The notes under the pieces: generated by a model
Database searches by the model: none
What the model saw: the letters and a program-made list of their open reading frames with translations, nothing else
What the model was told of the DNA's origin: nothing
Assembly: GCA_028583685.1 (NCBI GenBank)
Contig: JAMXIF010000073.1
Coordinates: 3,026,035 to 3,090,034 of the forward strand
Length of the DNA stretch: 64,000 nt
Direction: 5' to 3'
DNA from: Petaurus breviceps papuanus
Lineage: Eukaryota; Chordata; Mammalia; Diprotodontia; Petauridae
Shown here: positions 47,180 through 58,204 of the stretch, one piece after another
How the letters are laid out: each line of letters begins with the position of its first letter
Position numbering within the stretch: position 1 is the stretch's first letter
Position numbers and translations under genes: made by a program

Positions 47180-47835
47180 TCTAGGTAAACAGACATAAGG
47201 GTTGGAGACAGGGTGGTTGCAATGTGAATGGGGAAAGGGATGGATATTAGCAATATTGTCCAAGATAGAAACAATAGGACCTGACAAATGAATAGACATG
47301 TGGGGGTGAAAGAGAAAAAAGAATCAAAGAAGAATCAAAGATTCTGAGGTCAGTGGGATTTAGAGCTGGAAGAGAGCTTTGATGTCATTTAAATTCTACC
47401 TAACAATTTAAGTGACCTCCCCAAGGTCACACACACTAAGTAGCAAAGTTGGCATTTTAATCTAGGTCCTGACTAAATCCCATGTTTTTCTCACTACTTT
47501 TGAGTCTGTGAGACTTAAAAGAGAAGCAAAGAAATTAGGGGGACGATCAAGTGCTTTTGTGGAGGAGGAGTCTTAGGGGATGATAAGTTCAATTTTGGTG
47601 CATGTTGAGTTTGAGAAATCTAGGTGAAGATGTCTGAGAGATTGCAATGAGAAACTGGAACTCTTGGGGGATGTTACAGGTGATGGTAAAGATGTGGAAG
47701 ACACATAAATAAAGGTAATAACTGAAACTATAGGAATAGATAAGGTTATCAGGAGAGAAAATGTTGAAAGGAAGGGAAAAAGGACCAAGGACAGAATCTT
47801 GGAGGCTGCCTCACTGCCAGTTAGCATGAGACCAT
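47180..47835 (-). mobile_element. L2 LINE fragment (3' part) with a nested SINE
   Basis: ACATAAGGGTTGGAGACAGG then GGGGATGATAAGTTCAATTT, TTTTGGTGCATGTTGAGTTT, CACTGCCAGTTAGCATGAG in minus-strand L2 order. A MIR3-like SINE is at 47335-47500 (GAGCTGGAAGAGAGCTTTGA, CTCCCCAAGGTCACACACAC). Confidence 0.6.
47335..47500 (+). mobile_element. MIR3/THER-type SINE
   Basis: TTAGAGCTGGAAGAGAGCTT, CTACCTAACAATTTAAGTGA, ACACACACTAAGTAGCAAAG, GGTCCTGACTAAATCCCATG. Confidence 0.6.
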
Positions 47836-47904
47836 GGGTTCTATTAATAAATATAAAATCAGAGAACTGGAGTTGGCTGAGACCTCAGAGGGAACCTAGG
47901 CACA

Positions 47905-48085
47905 GAACCTTAAGATCATAGATCTAGGGCCAGAAAGGACTGCGGAGGTCATCTAGTACTATATCCTTCTTTTATAGATGAAGAAAAATGAGGCCCAAAA
48001 AGTTTAAGTGACTTGCCTGAGATCACCGTAGGCAGTTAATGGCGTAGCTGAAATTCAAACTCAGACCTTACAACACCAAAAACAT
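47905..48085 (+). mobile_element. MIR3/THER-type SINE
   Basis: AGATCATAGATCTAGGGCCA, GAAAGGACTGCGGAGGTCAT, TTATAGATGAAGAAAAATGA, AGGCAGTTAATGGCGTAG. A readable full copy. Confidence 0.65.
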
Positions 48086-48089
48086 ATCA

Positions 48090-48960
48090 AACAGCCATGC
48101 TGAATAAAAACCCTAGGCTATCCCTTGCCTCCTATTCTCCCTATTACTGTAGAGGACAATACCATTCTCCCACTCCTTTAGGATTGAAATGCGAATGTCA
48201 TTGTTGACTCCTCATTATCTTACCCCCATATCCAATCTACTGCCAAGACCTGTTCATTTCACTTTTGCAACCTCTTCCTAATAAGGCCTCTTCTCTCCTC
48301 TAATATTGCCACCACTCTGGTGTAGGCCCTCCTCACCTCAGACCTGGGGCACCAAAGCCTGCCGGGGGGTCGGCCTACCTCAGATCTCTCCCCACTCCAA
48401 TCCATCCTCCTTTCAGGCACTAGTGATTTCCTAAAGAGCAGGTTCAACAACGTCGCTCCTCTTTGTCATTAGATTCCGGTGGCTGCCTATTGCCTCCAAG
48501 GTCAAATCCAGAATCCTTTACTTGGTGCTCAAAACCCTTCATAACTTAGCCCCCTCCTGCCTTCCCAGTCTTCTTACACCTTGCACTCTCCAATCTACTG
48601 ACACTGGCTTCCCTGCTGCTCCACAAACAAGATGCTTTCAACTCTGGGCATTTTCTCTGGCTCTCTCCTTTGTCTGGAATGTTCTTCCTCCTTAGCTCTG
48701 CCTACTGCCTTCTCAAGTTTCCTTTAAATCCCAACTAAAATCTCACCTTCTTACAGGAAACCTTTCCCAACCTCTCTCAATTTTGGTGACTTTTCCTCTC
48801 TTGTCTACTTAGCCTGTATTTAGCTCATTTGTACACATTTGGTTGCTTCTTGTCTCCTCCATTATACTGTGAACTCCTTGAAGCCAGAGACTGTCTTTTG
48901 CCTGTTTTTGTATCCCCTTAGCACAGTGCCTGGAACATAGTAAATGTTTATTGACTAACT
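48090..48960 (+). mobile_element. L2 LINE, sense 3' part, one of the best copies
   Basis: CCATATCCAATCTACTGCCA, TTGCCACCACTCTGGTGTAG, CCAATCCATCCTCCTTTCAG, GCTGCCTATTGCCTCCAAGG, CCTTCATAACTTAGCCCCCT and the tail CTTAGCACAGTGCCTGGAAC with AATGTTTATTGACT. Confidence 0.85.
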
Positions 48961-48999
48961 ACTTGGAATTCTTTGTCTTTAATGAAAACAAAAACAGAT

Positions 49000-50100
49000 C
49001 ACTGTTGAGCTCTCTATACTAACACAAAAGCTAAATACTTAAGTTTGTGATCAATTGCCCCATTAAAAAGGAACTAAAAATAAGGAACCACAGTTTATAT
49101 TTCTATTAAGCTTTTAACAATTACTGACAATCCTGTAACTTTAGTTGCTACGTGAAATGGACCACTGAGCTTGGAACACGTATCTTGCTCAGCTATTCTG
49201 AGCAGATTTCTGAAACCTTGATCAATATGGGGCAGTGTGGTGGATTCTTTATGAATTAATTACCTACCTTTAAAACCTATACTAATACTTTAATAATTAC
49301 TAAATGAATATACAAGTGCCTCAAAGGTTTAAGTAGCATATATATACAAACACATTCTCTGGAGCATTACCCTGCTGCACAAAATATTGTGATCTGCTGA
49401 CTGACAATAATGTAAAAGAGGGGGTAGAGTGGGGTGGTGAGCTGAGTGATTAATTTTAGTTGTGCCTATGTGATCTCAAGGCCATGAAAAAAAGAAATGT
49501 GATTTCTTCTTGTGACCACTCACAGTATGAGCTAAAGTTTAACATTTCTTAACAGTTCAGCAGTTTACTGCCATGATTGGATTTTCAATGAAAAATGCAG
49601 AGGTTTAGATTACAGAAAGAGGTCCTGGGATTTTTTTTTTAACATGCCACTGGCTGATCAGAAAAATCTAACTGAAGTCCTCAAGGTAATAAAATGTGGC
49701 AATTAGTGGCTGAAGTATGTGGAAATAATAGAGAAAGGTAACAGGAAATGGAAAACATGAAAATGTTGCTATCACTGAAGCTTCCTAGGAGCAGAGGGAA
49801 GGAGAACAGCATGATGGTGCCTCTGACACTACCAATAACTTTCTCAAGTGTAGCAGAAACAGCACAGAACTGAACTGAATCTCATTAATGCTGCTCCTGT
49901 TGTTTGGGTAACAAGTCTAACCAACCCCAGAGAAAGGGCAAGTGGAGAAAGTTATGATGAGCCTCAATAATAATCATTAAGAATGAAATGGTGGCACGGA
50001 ATCTGAAGAGAACAGCTAAAAAGTTCCTTTTCTAGCAAGAAGGAAAACTAGCAGAGCAATGGCCTAGAACTGATAGGGAACAGGAAATCTCAAGGGAGAT
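49000..50100. other. Intron or 5' flank, no recognised feature
   Basis: Ordinary AT-rich sequence upstream of c1. A short phrase GAATCTCATTAATGCTGCTC near 49879 resembles one at 52286. No CpG-rich promoter. Confidence 0.4.
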
Positions 50101-50104
50101 GCGT

Positions 50105-50265
50105 TCTAGTTGAAACAGGCCAGGAGTTACAGTCTGAAGCCCTGGGTTCAAATCACAGTTCTGCTACTCACTATCACTATGGCCTTGGAGAAGTCAGTTA
50201 ATTTCTCAAAGCCTTTGTTTTCTTTTCTATAAAATGAAGCAATCAGGAATTCCTAGATTAGGAAT
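50105..50265 (+). mobile_element. MIR/THER SINE
   Basis: AAGCCCTGGGTTCAAATCAC, TTGGAGAAGTCAGTTAATTT and TTTGTTTTCTTTTCTATAAA. Confidence 0.6.
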
Positions 50266-50430
50266 TCTGAATCTTTTTTTTAAAGTCTAGAGTCCTAGAA
50301 TAGTGTTTTTAAAGGCATAAAATACAATGCATAGGATTGCCACAAAGGAAATCAATTATTTTGAAAAATACCTATCAAAAAAAATAATAATAACAGATCA
50401 TGAAGCCCAGGTTAACAAGCACTGATCTGG
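50265..50430. mobile_element. hAT/MER-like MITE copy
   Basis: ATTAGGAATTCTGAATCTTT with AGGCATAAAATACAATGCAT and CATGAAGCCCAGGTTAACAA; same family as 21016. Confidence 0.5.
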
Positions 50431-50619
50431 ATGGTCTCTAAGGTAGCTCTTAGCTCCCTAAGGTCCCAAAGCCTTCAGTGGCTTTTGAGCATGCCTAGCA
50501 AAAATCTCTAAGTACAATCAGATAATAAGTACTTCCATCAGGCCACTTAACTTACTTCCTCTCCCTTCAGTAATTACTTAAATGTATAATATAAATATCA
50601 ATATATAATCAATAACAGC

Positions 50620-50850
50620 TCAATAAATTTATAGAGCATTTTCTCATTACTTTCATTTCATCCACACAATAATCCTGTAAAGTAGATAGTGTAAGTATTA
50701 ATAGTCCCATCTTACAGATGAGCAAACAAATGAAGAGAGATTAAGATGCTTGCCCAAGACCACATGGCTAGTAAGGGGGCAGGCGGAGTTTGAACCTAAG
50801 TTTTATGACTAAGCCCAGGGCTCTCTCTGCTACAGTCCAATTCAATATGA
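50620..50850 (+). mobile_element. Long-form MIR/THER SINE
   Basis: AATTTATAGAGCATTTTCTC, ATAATCCTGTAAAGTAGATA, TCTTACAGATGAGCAAACAA, TGCTTGCCCAAGACCACATG and GAACCTAAGTTTTATGAC. Confidence 0.65.
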
Positions 50851-51054
50851 ACATTTATTACTATAACATGCTGGTAGTAAAGTTGGTCTTCTAGAGAGAT
50901 AACACTCAAAAGTGTTATTTTAAAATATGTAGGGAAAAAATAACTCTTAGGCATCTAATCTTTTGACTACATACACATACACACAAACACACACACACTC
51001 TCTCTAACGTATACAATACACCATGGCTAACAGTATTAAATATGATAATCTTGA

Positions 51055-51245
51055 AACAGAGGCAATGTAGTACTATGGAAAAAACTGCCTCTGAAGGAAG
51101 AGGATCTGGGTTCAAATCCTGTGTTTGCCCATGGGCAAATAACTTAACATCTTTGTTTCTGAGTTTCTTCATCTGTAAAATGGAAGGGTTGGACTAAAGG
51201 CCTCTGAGATGCCTTCTAGTTCTAGATCTATGCAACTATGATTTC
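51055..51245 (+). mobile_element. MIR/THER SINE
   Basis: TCTGAAGGAAGAGGATCTGG, GGGCAAATAACTTAACATCT, CTTCATCTGTAAAATGGAAG, CTCTGAGATGCCTTCTAGTT. Confidence 0.7.
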
Positions 51246-51255
51246 CTTTTAACTG

Positions 51256-51945
51256 TCCATTCTTTTTTTTTAAAAAAAAATTTAGACATTTTTATTTAAA
51301 GTTTTTAGTTCTAAATTCTATCCTTCCCACCCCACCCCCACCTTGAGATAGTCAATCAGAAAAAGGTTATATACGTGCAATTGTGTAAAACATTTCCATT
51401 AGTCATTTTGTACAGGACTTGATTAAGGAAAAAAAATGAAAGAAAGTGAAAAATAGCATGCTTCAATTTGTATTCAATTAATATCAGTTCTTTCTCTGGA
51501 GGCAGATAGTATGCTTCATCATCAGTCCTTTGGACTCGTCTTGAATCACTGTATTGCTGAGAATAGCTAATTACTTCACAGTTCTTCATCAAACAATATT
51601 TCTATTGCTGTGTACAATGTTCTCCTGGTTCTGTTCACTTCACTATGTATCAGTTCATGTAAGTCTTTCCAGCTTTTTTTGAAATCATCCTGCTTGCCAT
51701 TTCTTATTGCCCAGTTCCATTTCAATCATATAGCACAGCTTGTTTAGCCATTCCCCAATTGATGGACATCCCTTTGATTTCCAATTCTTAGCCACCACAA
51801 AAAGAGCTGCTATAAATATTTTTGTATAAATGGGTATTTTCTCTCTTTTTTTTTAATGTCTGGGATATAGACCTAGCAGTGGTATTGCTGGATCAAAGGG
51901 TAAGCATACTTTTATAACCCTTTAGGCATATTAACTATGTATTAA
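51256..51945 (-). mobile_element. L1 LINE 3' end, minus strand
   Basis: Reverse poly-A, then TTGAGATAGTCAATCAGAAA, TTCTCCTGGTTCTGTTCACT, ATTGATGGACATCCCTTTGA, AGCAGTGGTATTGCTGGATC. It covers the end of ORF2 and the 3' UTR. Confidence 0.85.
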
Positions 51946-52326
51946 ATCAAATTAAGTATGGTTTTCTATCTTAATTTCAACCATTCATTCAACAAAATAG
52001 TTACGGAGTGCCTATGTGGAAGGAAGGCCCTCTGAGAAATACATAAAAAAGCAGTTCCTACATTTAAGAATCTAGTAAGGAAGATATATCATATATATAA
52101 ATAAATATAATACAACATTTCAAACATCAGGAGAGGCAGGTGAATGAATGAACTATGAATTTTACACTAGGGAGCTAAACTCAATATACTTTGCTGGACT
52201 AAAAGTCACTTAAGAAGGGAGATGTATTTAAATTATTTCCCCCAAACTATAAAGGAACACCACAAAGCCCTCAGAGTCACTGGTGAATCTCATCAGTGCT
52301 GTTCCTGCTGCTTCAGAAACAAGTGT

Positions 52327-53186
52327 AATACTCTAACAGCTAACAGTGCTTTTGGTTCTACAAAGCCCTTTACATAGGTTATCTCACTGGAACCTCACAA
52401 CTGCCTTATGAGGTAGTTACTGTAGGTATTGCTGTCTTCCCTTTGCAGATGAGAAAACAGGCTCAGAGAGATTAAGTGACTTGCCTACAGTCACACAGCT
52501 AGCAAGTGACAGGTGGGATTCAAATCCAGGGCTTTCTGCTTCCTGGTCCAGCACCTCCTCAAGGCTTCATGGAGAAGGCAGCATCTGAGATCAGTCTTCA
52601 TCTACTTCATGGATTTGCCTAGGGCTAATCCCATACTGGGTGCATGGGAGAGTAAGGGCATGTACAGAGAGTGTGATGGACCCAAACAGCACTGAACAAG
52701 GACTCAAGAGACCTAGATTCCTAGTAAGTGATGTTGTCACTAGTAGTGTGACTTTAGACAAGTCATCTCACCTTTCCGAGTCTCAGTTTCCTTAGTGGTA
52801 AATTAAGGAATCTGGACTAGGACTAGATAATCTCCAACTTTTCTTCTGGAGCTAAAATATTGAGTGACTGCTCTTCTAGAATATGAGCCAACCTGATCAC
52901 CCAGTATGGGATTAGCCCTAGGCAAACCCATGAAGTAGATGAAGACTGATCTCAGATGCTGCCTTCTCCATGAAGCCTTGAGGTGGTGCTGGACCAGGAA
53001 TCAGAAAGCCCTGGATTTGAATCCCACCTGTCACTTACTAGCTGTGTGAATGTAGGCAAGTCACTTAAACTCTCTGAGCCTGTTTTCTCATCTGCAAAGA
53101 AGAGATAATATGAGGTTCCAATGAGATAAGCTATGTAAAGTGCTTTGCAAAACCAAGAAAGTACTGTCAGATATTAGTATTCATTA
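52327..53186. repeat. Large inverted duplication (two ~300-bp arms, 256-bp loop)
   Basis: Left arm 52327-52642 is the reverse complement of right arm 52899-53186. By eye the inner ~175 bp differ at about six positions; the outer part is less alike and the right arm lacks about 30 bp. Each arm contains a MIR/THER SINE (GCAGATGAGAAAACAGGCTC) joined to a stretch with TTCATGGAGAAGGCAGCATC and TAGGGCTAATCCCATACTGG. The arms end abruptly at CCATACTGGGTG. The loop (52643-52898) holds a different SINE tail. Confidence 0.9.
52690..52865 (+). mobile_element. MIR/THER SINE in the loop of the inverted duplication
   Basis: CTAGATTCCTAGTAAGTGAT, GTGTGACTTTAGACAAGTCA, AGTCTCAGTTTCCTTAGTGG. Confidence 0.6.
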
Positions 53187-53219
53187 ACTCCCCCCCCCAA
53201 ATGATATTTTTTGCTCATC

Positions 53220-53430
53220 TTTCACATGACATTCTGTCTAGACTTCTTCTTTGCAATTAACTTATCCTTTCTACCTCATATCTTAGCTATATATGTACTT
53301 GTTCTTATCCCCAATTAGATTATAAAGTCCTTAATAACATGGCACGAGATCCATATTTCTACACTCTGCACTTGCCACAGCATCTCACAGACTGTACCTA
53401 GCAGTGGCCTACAACGTAATAGGAAGTCTG
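53220..53430 (+). mobile_element. L2 LINE tail fragment
   Basis: CTACCTCATATCTTAGCTAT, CCCCAATTAGATTATAAAGT, CTACACTCTGCACTTGCCAC and TACCTAGCAGTGGCCTAC. Diverged. Confidence 0.45.
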
Positions 53431-53434
53431 ATGA

Positions 53435-54360
53435 ATGAAGTTTGTCCAGCAGGGCTGTGCCCACAGTTTTAGTGGACCTGCCCCTTCCTTTCAGTACTCT
53501 GCCTCCCAATTTCCAACCAGGCATCCAACATTCTCATATTGCCCTTGTTTTTGTTATCAAAGAAGTAACAAATTAATTCATACAGAGGTAATAAAGACTT
53601 ACTGTATTTCTTTTTCCAGGAATACCTGAATTTTAAAAGAAGGCTGAAATGCCAATAGCCTGGAGAACAAATTGCTGATGCAGAATTTTACCTCTATGCT
53701 AGGTACAGTAGGGGAGAAAAGATTAAGGTATGTTTCTTACTTGGTAAAATAAGAGTTTTAAGTAGTCAGTAAGGTCCTACATTCACAAATTCTGAGAGAT
53801 GTAAGGGAGCTTACAAAGCATCATGTTCTAAAAGCACATTCTATGTGAATTCCAGGCACTGGTGATTCTTCACAAAACATAATACATTCTCATACTCACC
53901 TAAACCTAAATAGAGAAATCTGCACAGGAAAGTATCTTATTTCTGCTGTGGTCCTGATGACACTGGCAGAGAAGCCCTGTAATCTGTAAAATTGTGTTAG
54001 GTTTGGGCTATGGAATGAAGTACTATGGATAGCTCCCTATTTGAAATGATTCCCTGAAAAGAACTTATGCTTATTCTCACTGACTACTTAATGGCCTGCC
54101 CGGGCCCTTGTGAGAACACTGAAGGCCAGAAAGCAGTTTAGAAAGTCCTGATGATTTTTGTCATAGAATAGTGAAAAAGGAGCTGTGAAGTCTTCTGAAC
54201 ACTCATTTTAAGGGGTCTCAGGCTAGGAACTGAATTCTGAGGCTTGTTTTATCTAAAGACAAAATCTTGTCTTACCACAAAGAAGGATAGGTTGAGGGCT
54301 TACAGAAGACAAGTCCTGGACTGGAAAACCAACCACTTAAGTGGAGCATTACTATCGATT
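53435..54360. other. Stretch with no recognised feature
   Basis: No gene or repeat that I recognise. Confidence 0.4.
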
Positions 54361-54364
54361 TGAG

Positions 54365-54560
54365 GTAGATCCTGGGTTAGTAGTGTATGTAGTAGAAAGA
54401 ATACCTGGCTGTGAGTTTGGAGACCTGGTTTCTAGTCCTGGTGCTGCCAGAAACCAATTGCTTGACTAGGTAATTCAACCTCTTTGGACTTCAGTTTCCT
54501 CTTCTGTAAAATGAGGGTGTTGGGCTATTATACTGGATCATCTTTAAGATCTCATTCATC
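54365..54560 (+). mobile_element. tRNA-type/MIR SINE
   Basis: AGTTTGGAGACCTGGTTTCT, CAATTGCTTGACTAGGTAAT, CTTCAGTTTCCTCTTCTGTA and TGAGGGTGTTGGGCTA. Confidence 0.65.
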
Positions 54561-54634
54561 TTGAAAACTCAAAATTTCATGGTTCCTTCTGGCCAATATA
54601 TGACCTTTTGCAATGGACCACTTCCTTCTGCAAA

Positions 54635-54715
54635 AGAGAGAGAGAGAGAGACAGAGAGAGAGACAGAGAGAGTGAGAGGAAGAAAAGGGAGAAAGAAAGA
54701 GAAAAAAGGAAAAAA
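54635..54715. repeat. (GA)n and purine simple repeat
   Basis: Mostly AGAG with two ACAGAG breaks, then GAAAGA-type text. Confidence 0.85.
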
Positions 54716-54789
54716 TTTTTAAATAATACAAAAAAATTGTGAAGAGTACAGGTGTTGCCTCAGATTGTTGGGGTTTTTTTTTGATCCTC

Positions 54790-54965
54790 AATGCAGATCA
54801 GTACTTTCTCTGCAACTTAGAGTGTTAGAAAAAGTCTAGGGCCACTAAGAAGCTAAGTGACCTGCCCAGGGTCACCAAGCCAGTATGTATTAAAGGTAGG
54901 ATTTGAAACTAGATTGTAAGATCTTTGAACAGTCTTCTATCAAGGACACCAAACTGCCTCCTTAA
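54790..54965 (+). mobile_element. MIR-like SINE of the CAACTTAGAG subtype
   Basis: TTTCTCTGCAACTTAGAGTG, AGTGACCTGCCCAGGGTCAC, AAACTGCCTCC. It belongs to the same subfamily as 9440 and 41770. Confidence 0.7.
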
Positions 54966-55534
54966 TATGTCAGAAGACCTGTCTCCTCAATTTTTCAGTC
55001 CTTCAAAAAGACATGCAATGAAATTCTAAAAATAAGTCTTTACTGGGAAGTAAGTTACTTATCATTTTGGTTCAGCAACCCTCCTTCCCCCCACACCCCC
55101 ATCACATACATACTTGGTTCCTGCCAACTGTATATCATTAGTAGTGTCACCTAACAAGGAAACCTTTCATGAAAAGAAACTAGAAGATTTCTGCTTCTCC
55201 AGCACTTTCTTTCTAAGAACATGTTCTCTGCCCTCAAAATGTACTTACCTTACTTGGTTCTGTCTTCCAAACACAAACCCTTATACTCTATTCTTGATCT
55301 TCATTCAGTGTCTCTATTCTATTCTGTTACTTCTATAGATCTGCTCAAATAAGTGCCTAGACTGTAAACCTGGGCTGAATGCAAATTAACTTAAGAGTCC
55401 CTAGGAACACACAAGGAAATACTTAATAAGTGATATGAGATACTGAGGAACCATCATGATATCTATAAAACTGTGCTTTATTTTTCCAATATTTAGTAAT
55501 AGCACTTTAAACAAGATATGGAGTCCATAGGTAA

Positions 55535-55685
55535 ATGAGGTAATGTATAGGAGTGGATAAATATTTAGTATCAAAGTCAGGAAGAGCTGGGTTCAAATCC
55601 CATGTGTGACACATACTGGGTATGTGACTAAGGACAAGTCACTTAATGATCTAGTGTCCCAAGCAACTCTTAGAATATAAGCTGC
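55535..55685 (+). mobile_element. tRNA-type SINE
   Basis: AAGTCAGGAAGAGCTGGGTT, CAAATCCCATGTGTGACACA, AAGTCACTTAATGATCTAGT. Confidence 0.6.
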
Positions 55686-55929
55686 AAAATAATCATTGAT
55701 CCATTATTAGCAGAGATCCATGATTTCACTATGCCAGTGAAATCATTGGTCTGGAAAAAATGAGTTCAAAGTTATTTTTTGAACCAGTTGTCTTCAGAGT
55801 AATACTACATTCACTCCTCATGGGCCAAGAAGGCTTTACTTAATTTTAAAGAAAACAAATATTCAATATAAACTGTGCTGTACTATGCTTGATTAAGCCC
55901 CACAGGGAAAAAGGCAAGGCTTAACAGTC

Positions 55930-56580
55930 AAAGATGTAAGGGGCTATTACTGTGCTGTAAGAAATGATGACTCTGAAGAAGCAAGAGAGGACATAAAAAG
56001 ACTTTTTTGGATATGTTGGTTACTTTTGCCGAACTGTTTTTGTCCCTATTCTTTTTTATTCTTTATTATACCCTGTTTCCCCGATAATAAGACACTGTCT
56101 TATTAATTTTTTTGGACAGAAAAACACCAGAGGGCTTATTTTCAGGGGAGGGCTTATTTTAATGAACATTGACAGCAATTTTAATAAACAGGTAAATGTG
56201 AACAAAAAAATGTACCTTTATTCAATAAGCAAATCACTGGGGAAGAACAGGATGACGCGCTCACTGCTGCAGCTCTGATTGGATGCAGCTCGGAGCGCGG
56301 CATGCGTTTCACCGGGGGGAGGGGGGGGCGGTGCATACAGAGGGTACCGTAATGTAGCGTGTAGCACAGGGGATCACCTTCACTACAGTAGCAATCTCAA
56401 TAGGGCTTATTTTCGGGGGAGGGCTTATTTTAGAGGAATCTTACACAGTAAGGGGAGGGCTTATTTTCAGGATAGGTCTTATTATCGGGGAAACACGGTA
56501 AAAGAAGGTTCTCTAGGATGGGGAAGGAAGGCTACATTGGAAAATGTAGGTTAAACAAAAGATGGAAATAAAAATTTATT
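55930..56580 (+). mobile_element. L1 3' end split by a mariner-like MITE
   Basis: ATTACTGTGCTGTAAGAAAT and AAGAGAGGACATAAAAAGAC are the end of ORF2. The 3' UTR continues after the MITE with AGGTTCTCTAGGATGGGGAA and ends ATAAAAATTTATTTTAAAAA. Confidence 0.75.
56069..56500. mobile_element. Tc1/mariner-like MITE, CpG-rich core
   Basis: Terminal inverted repeats CCCTGTTTCCCCGATAATAA and (reverse complement of the right end) CCGTGTTTCCCCGATAATAA, one mismatch over about 23 bp, flanked by TA on both sides. The unit GGGCTTATTTTC with GGGGAGGGCTTATTTT occurs inside both ends. The middle (about 56250-56345) has several CG dinucleotides and GGGGGGAGGGGGGG, far from the local base composition. No transposase. 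Confidence 0.8.
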
Positions 56581-56588
56581 TTAAAAAG

Positions 56589-57487
56589 CCAGTGGTGGCG
56601 TCCCAGCTGAGCAACTATGTAACCTGAAGGGGGCCAACTCCTGCAGCGGCACCTACACCTGGCACGGCCACATCCTCTCCTTGGTCTCTGAGCAACAACA
56701 GCAAGCTTCTAGTGGTGTCAGTGACAAAAGAGACCGAGTCCCTTCTGCTGTCAGATACAGGAATGATTTTAACCTGTAAGGTCTCCAACATTAGTTCTCA
56801 CCTTTACAAAGAATCTGTCTTATATGTGGAACACATACCACTCAAGAACTCCTTTAGAGGAACGATCAGAAAGGAAGATGTTCAGGCTACTGAAAAAAAG
56901 ACAAGGTTGAAATATTTGAGTTTCTACTCATGTGACACTGTGCAGGATCAAGTGATTTCCCTTAGATGATGCACAGTCCAAGTACATGGTGACAACTGTA
57001 GAAAATGAGCTGGGAGTAGGGGTGGCCCACAGTGAGTCAGCAGGTGTCTTGATGGTACTCATTAGACCATGCAAGATGCAGGGCTCTAGGACACACAATA
57101 AAGAATTCCGCAAGGTAGCACAAGTACAGCCTGAGTTCCTGTAGATATAGTAGCTATATACTTTCCCCATATTGGGGGAATTTGTTTCTTACTGTCCACA
57201 TGCATATAAAACAAAAAGACCTTGGGCTTACCAGAAACCACATTTGGAAATAACTGTCTGAAGTTTCTACTATATATGGAGGATTATTTCTATGAGAATT
57301 TCACCACAAATAAACTTTTTTTACCCTTTGAAATGCCAGCAAAAAAAAAAAAAACTGTTTGATGTTGGAAGTAGCCAAAAAAGTGGTTTCCAGTTTCTTT
57401 CCTACTCCTCTGATAGCCCTATAAATATGGCTTGTTTGTTTTCCTTCAGGCAAATAAAGCATTTTTACTAAAAGGCAAAAAAACCAC
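56589..57487 (+). pseudogene. EXOSC1: Processed pseudogene of EXOSC1 (CSL4)
   Basis: The translation in pieces matches the exosome cap subunit CSL4 in order: GTYTWHGHILSLV, then LLSDTGMILTCKVSNISS, IPLKNSFRGTIRKEDVQATE, then ENELGVGVAHSES, HNKEFRKVAQVQPEF. No introns. The frame changes at least twice and stops are present, so it is dead. A 3' UTR of about 340 bp has AATAAA near 57308 (followed by an A-run at 57340-57353) and another near 57452 followed by an A-rich end. Target-site duplication: AAAAGCCAGTGG at 56585-56596 and AAAAACCAGTGG at about 57488-57500. It sits at the A-rich end of an L1. Confidence 0.85.
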
Positions 57488-57540
57488 AAAAAACCAGTGG
57501 AGGATATTCAGAGACTCATGCTCTAGCCAGTGCTATATGT

Positions 57541-57575
57541 AGCCTTGATTTCTTTCTTTCTTTCTTTCTCTGGTC
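57541..57575. repeat. (TTTC)n microsatellite
   Basis: Five to six units of TTTC, starting after CTTGATT. Confidence 0.85.
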
Positions 57576-58204
57576 TTATATTTTTATTCTCATTGCTCTC
57601 TTTCATAGCCACTGACTGAGGACGTGAGAAAGTGGCTTAAAAAAAATCACTTCACCCTGTGACAAAATAAAAGTGGGACTTGGGGCAAATAATTTTACTT
57701 CTTTGATTCTTAGTTCTGTCCATAGAATGAGAGGATTGCATTCAAAGTCTTTTACATTTCTAAATTATATTATTCTAATGGCTAAAATAAGTGTTTTTCC
57801 TACTTTTTTATGGAGTTTTCACCTCACAAAACAGCAAACAGCAATGGAAAGGGAAATAAGTCTTCAGAAACCTTGGTTTAAGACCAACTAAGCCAGAATA
57901 TTTAAAGAGCATTCAGGGATGAAACTGGAAGGAAAACAACAAATAGATGAAAAATAGGACAGACCTATAGGCTTTTCCATAACAAGACATCATCACTGGT
58001 TATAACAGAACAATGTTTGGACTCAACACTTCAGTGCCTGGTTTGCATCAGAAATAGGTAATCAGAAAGAGCACTAAAGACAAGATGGAAAGAACAACTG
58101 CATTGGGCTGAGAAGAAATCTCAGCTGAAGGTAATGACTGTGAAAGCAATGAAGGGATCAATTTTTATGACATCTAAAAGAAGATACCAAATCATTACAG
58201 AGAT

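Noticed and set aside
56279-56554. A CpG island or promoter at about 56250-56350
   Set aside because: The CG-rich patch is internal to a mariner-like MITE bounded by inverted repeats and TA.
56712-56969. An 85-codon frame as a functional EXOSC1-like gene
   Set aside because: The flanking frames continue the same protein out of phase, there are no introns, and a poly-A and target duplication mark a processed pseudogene.
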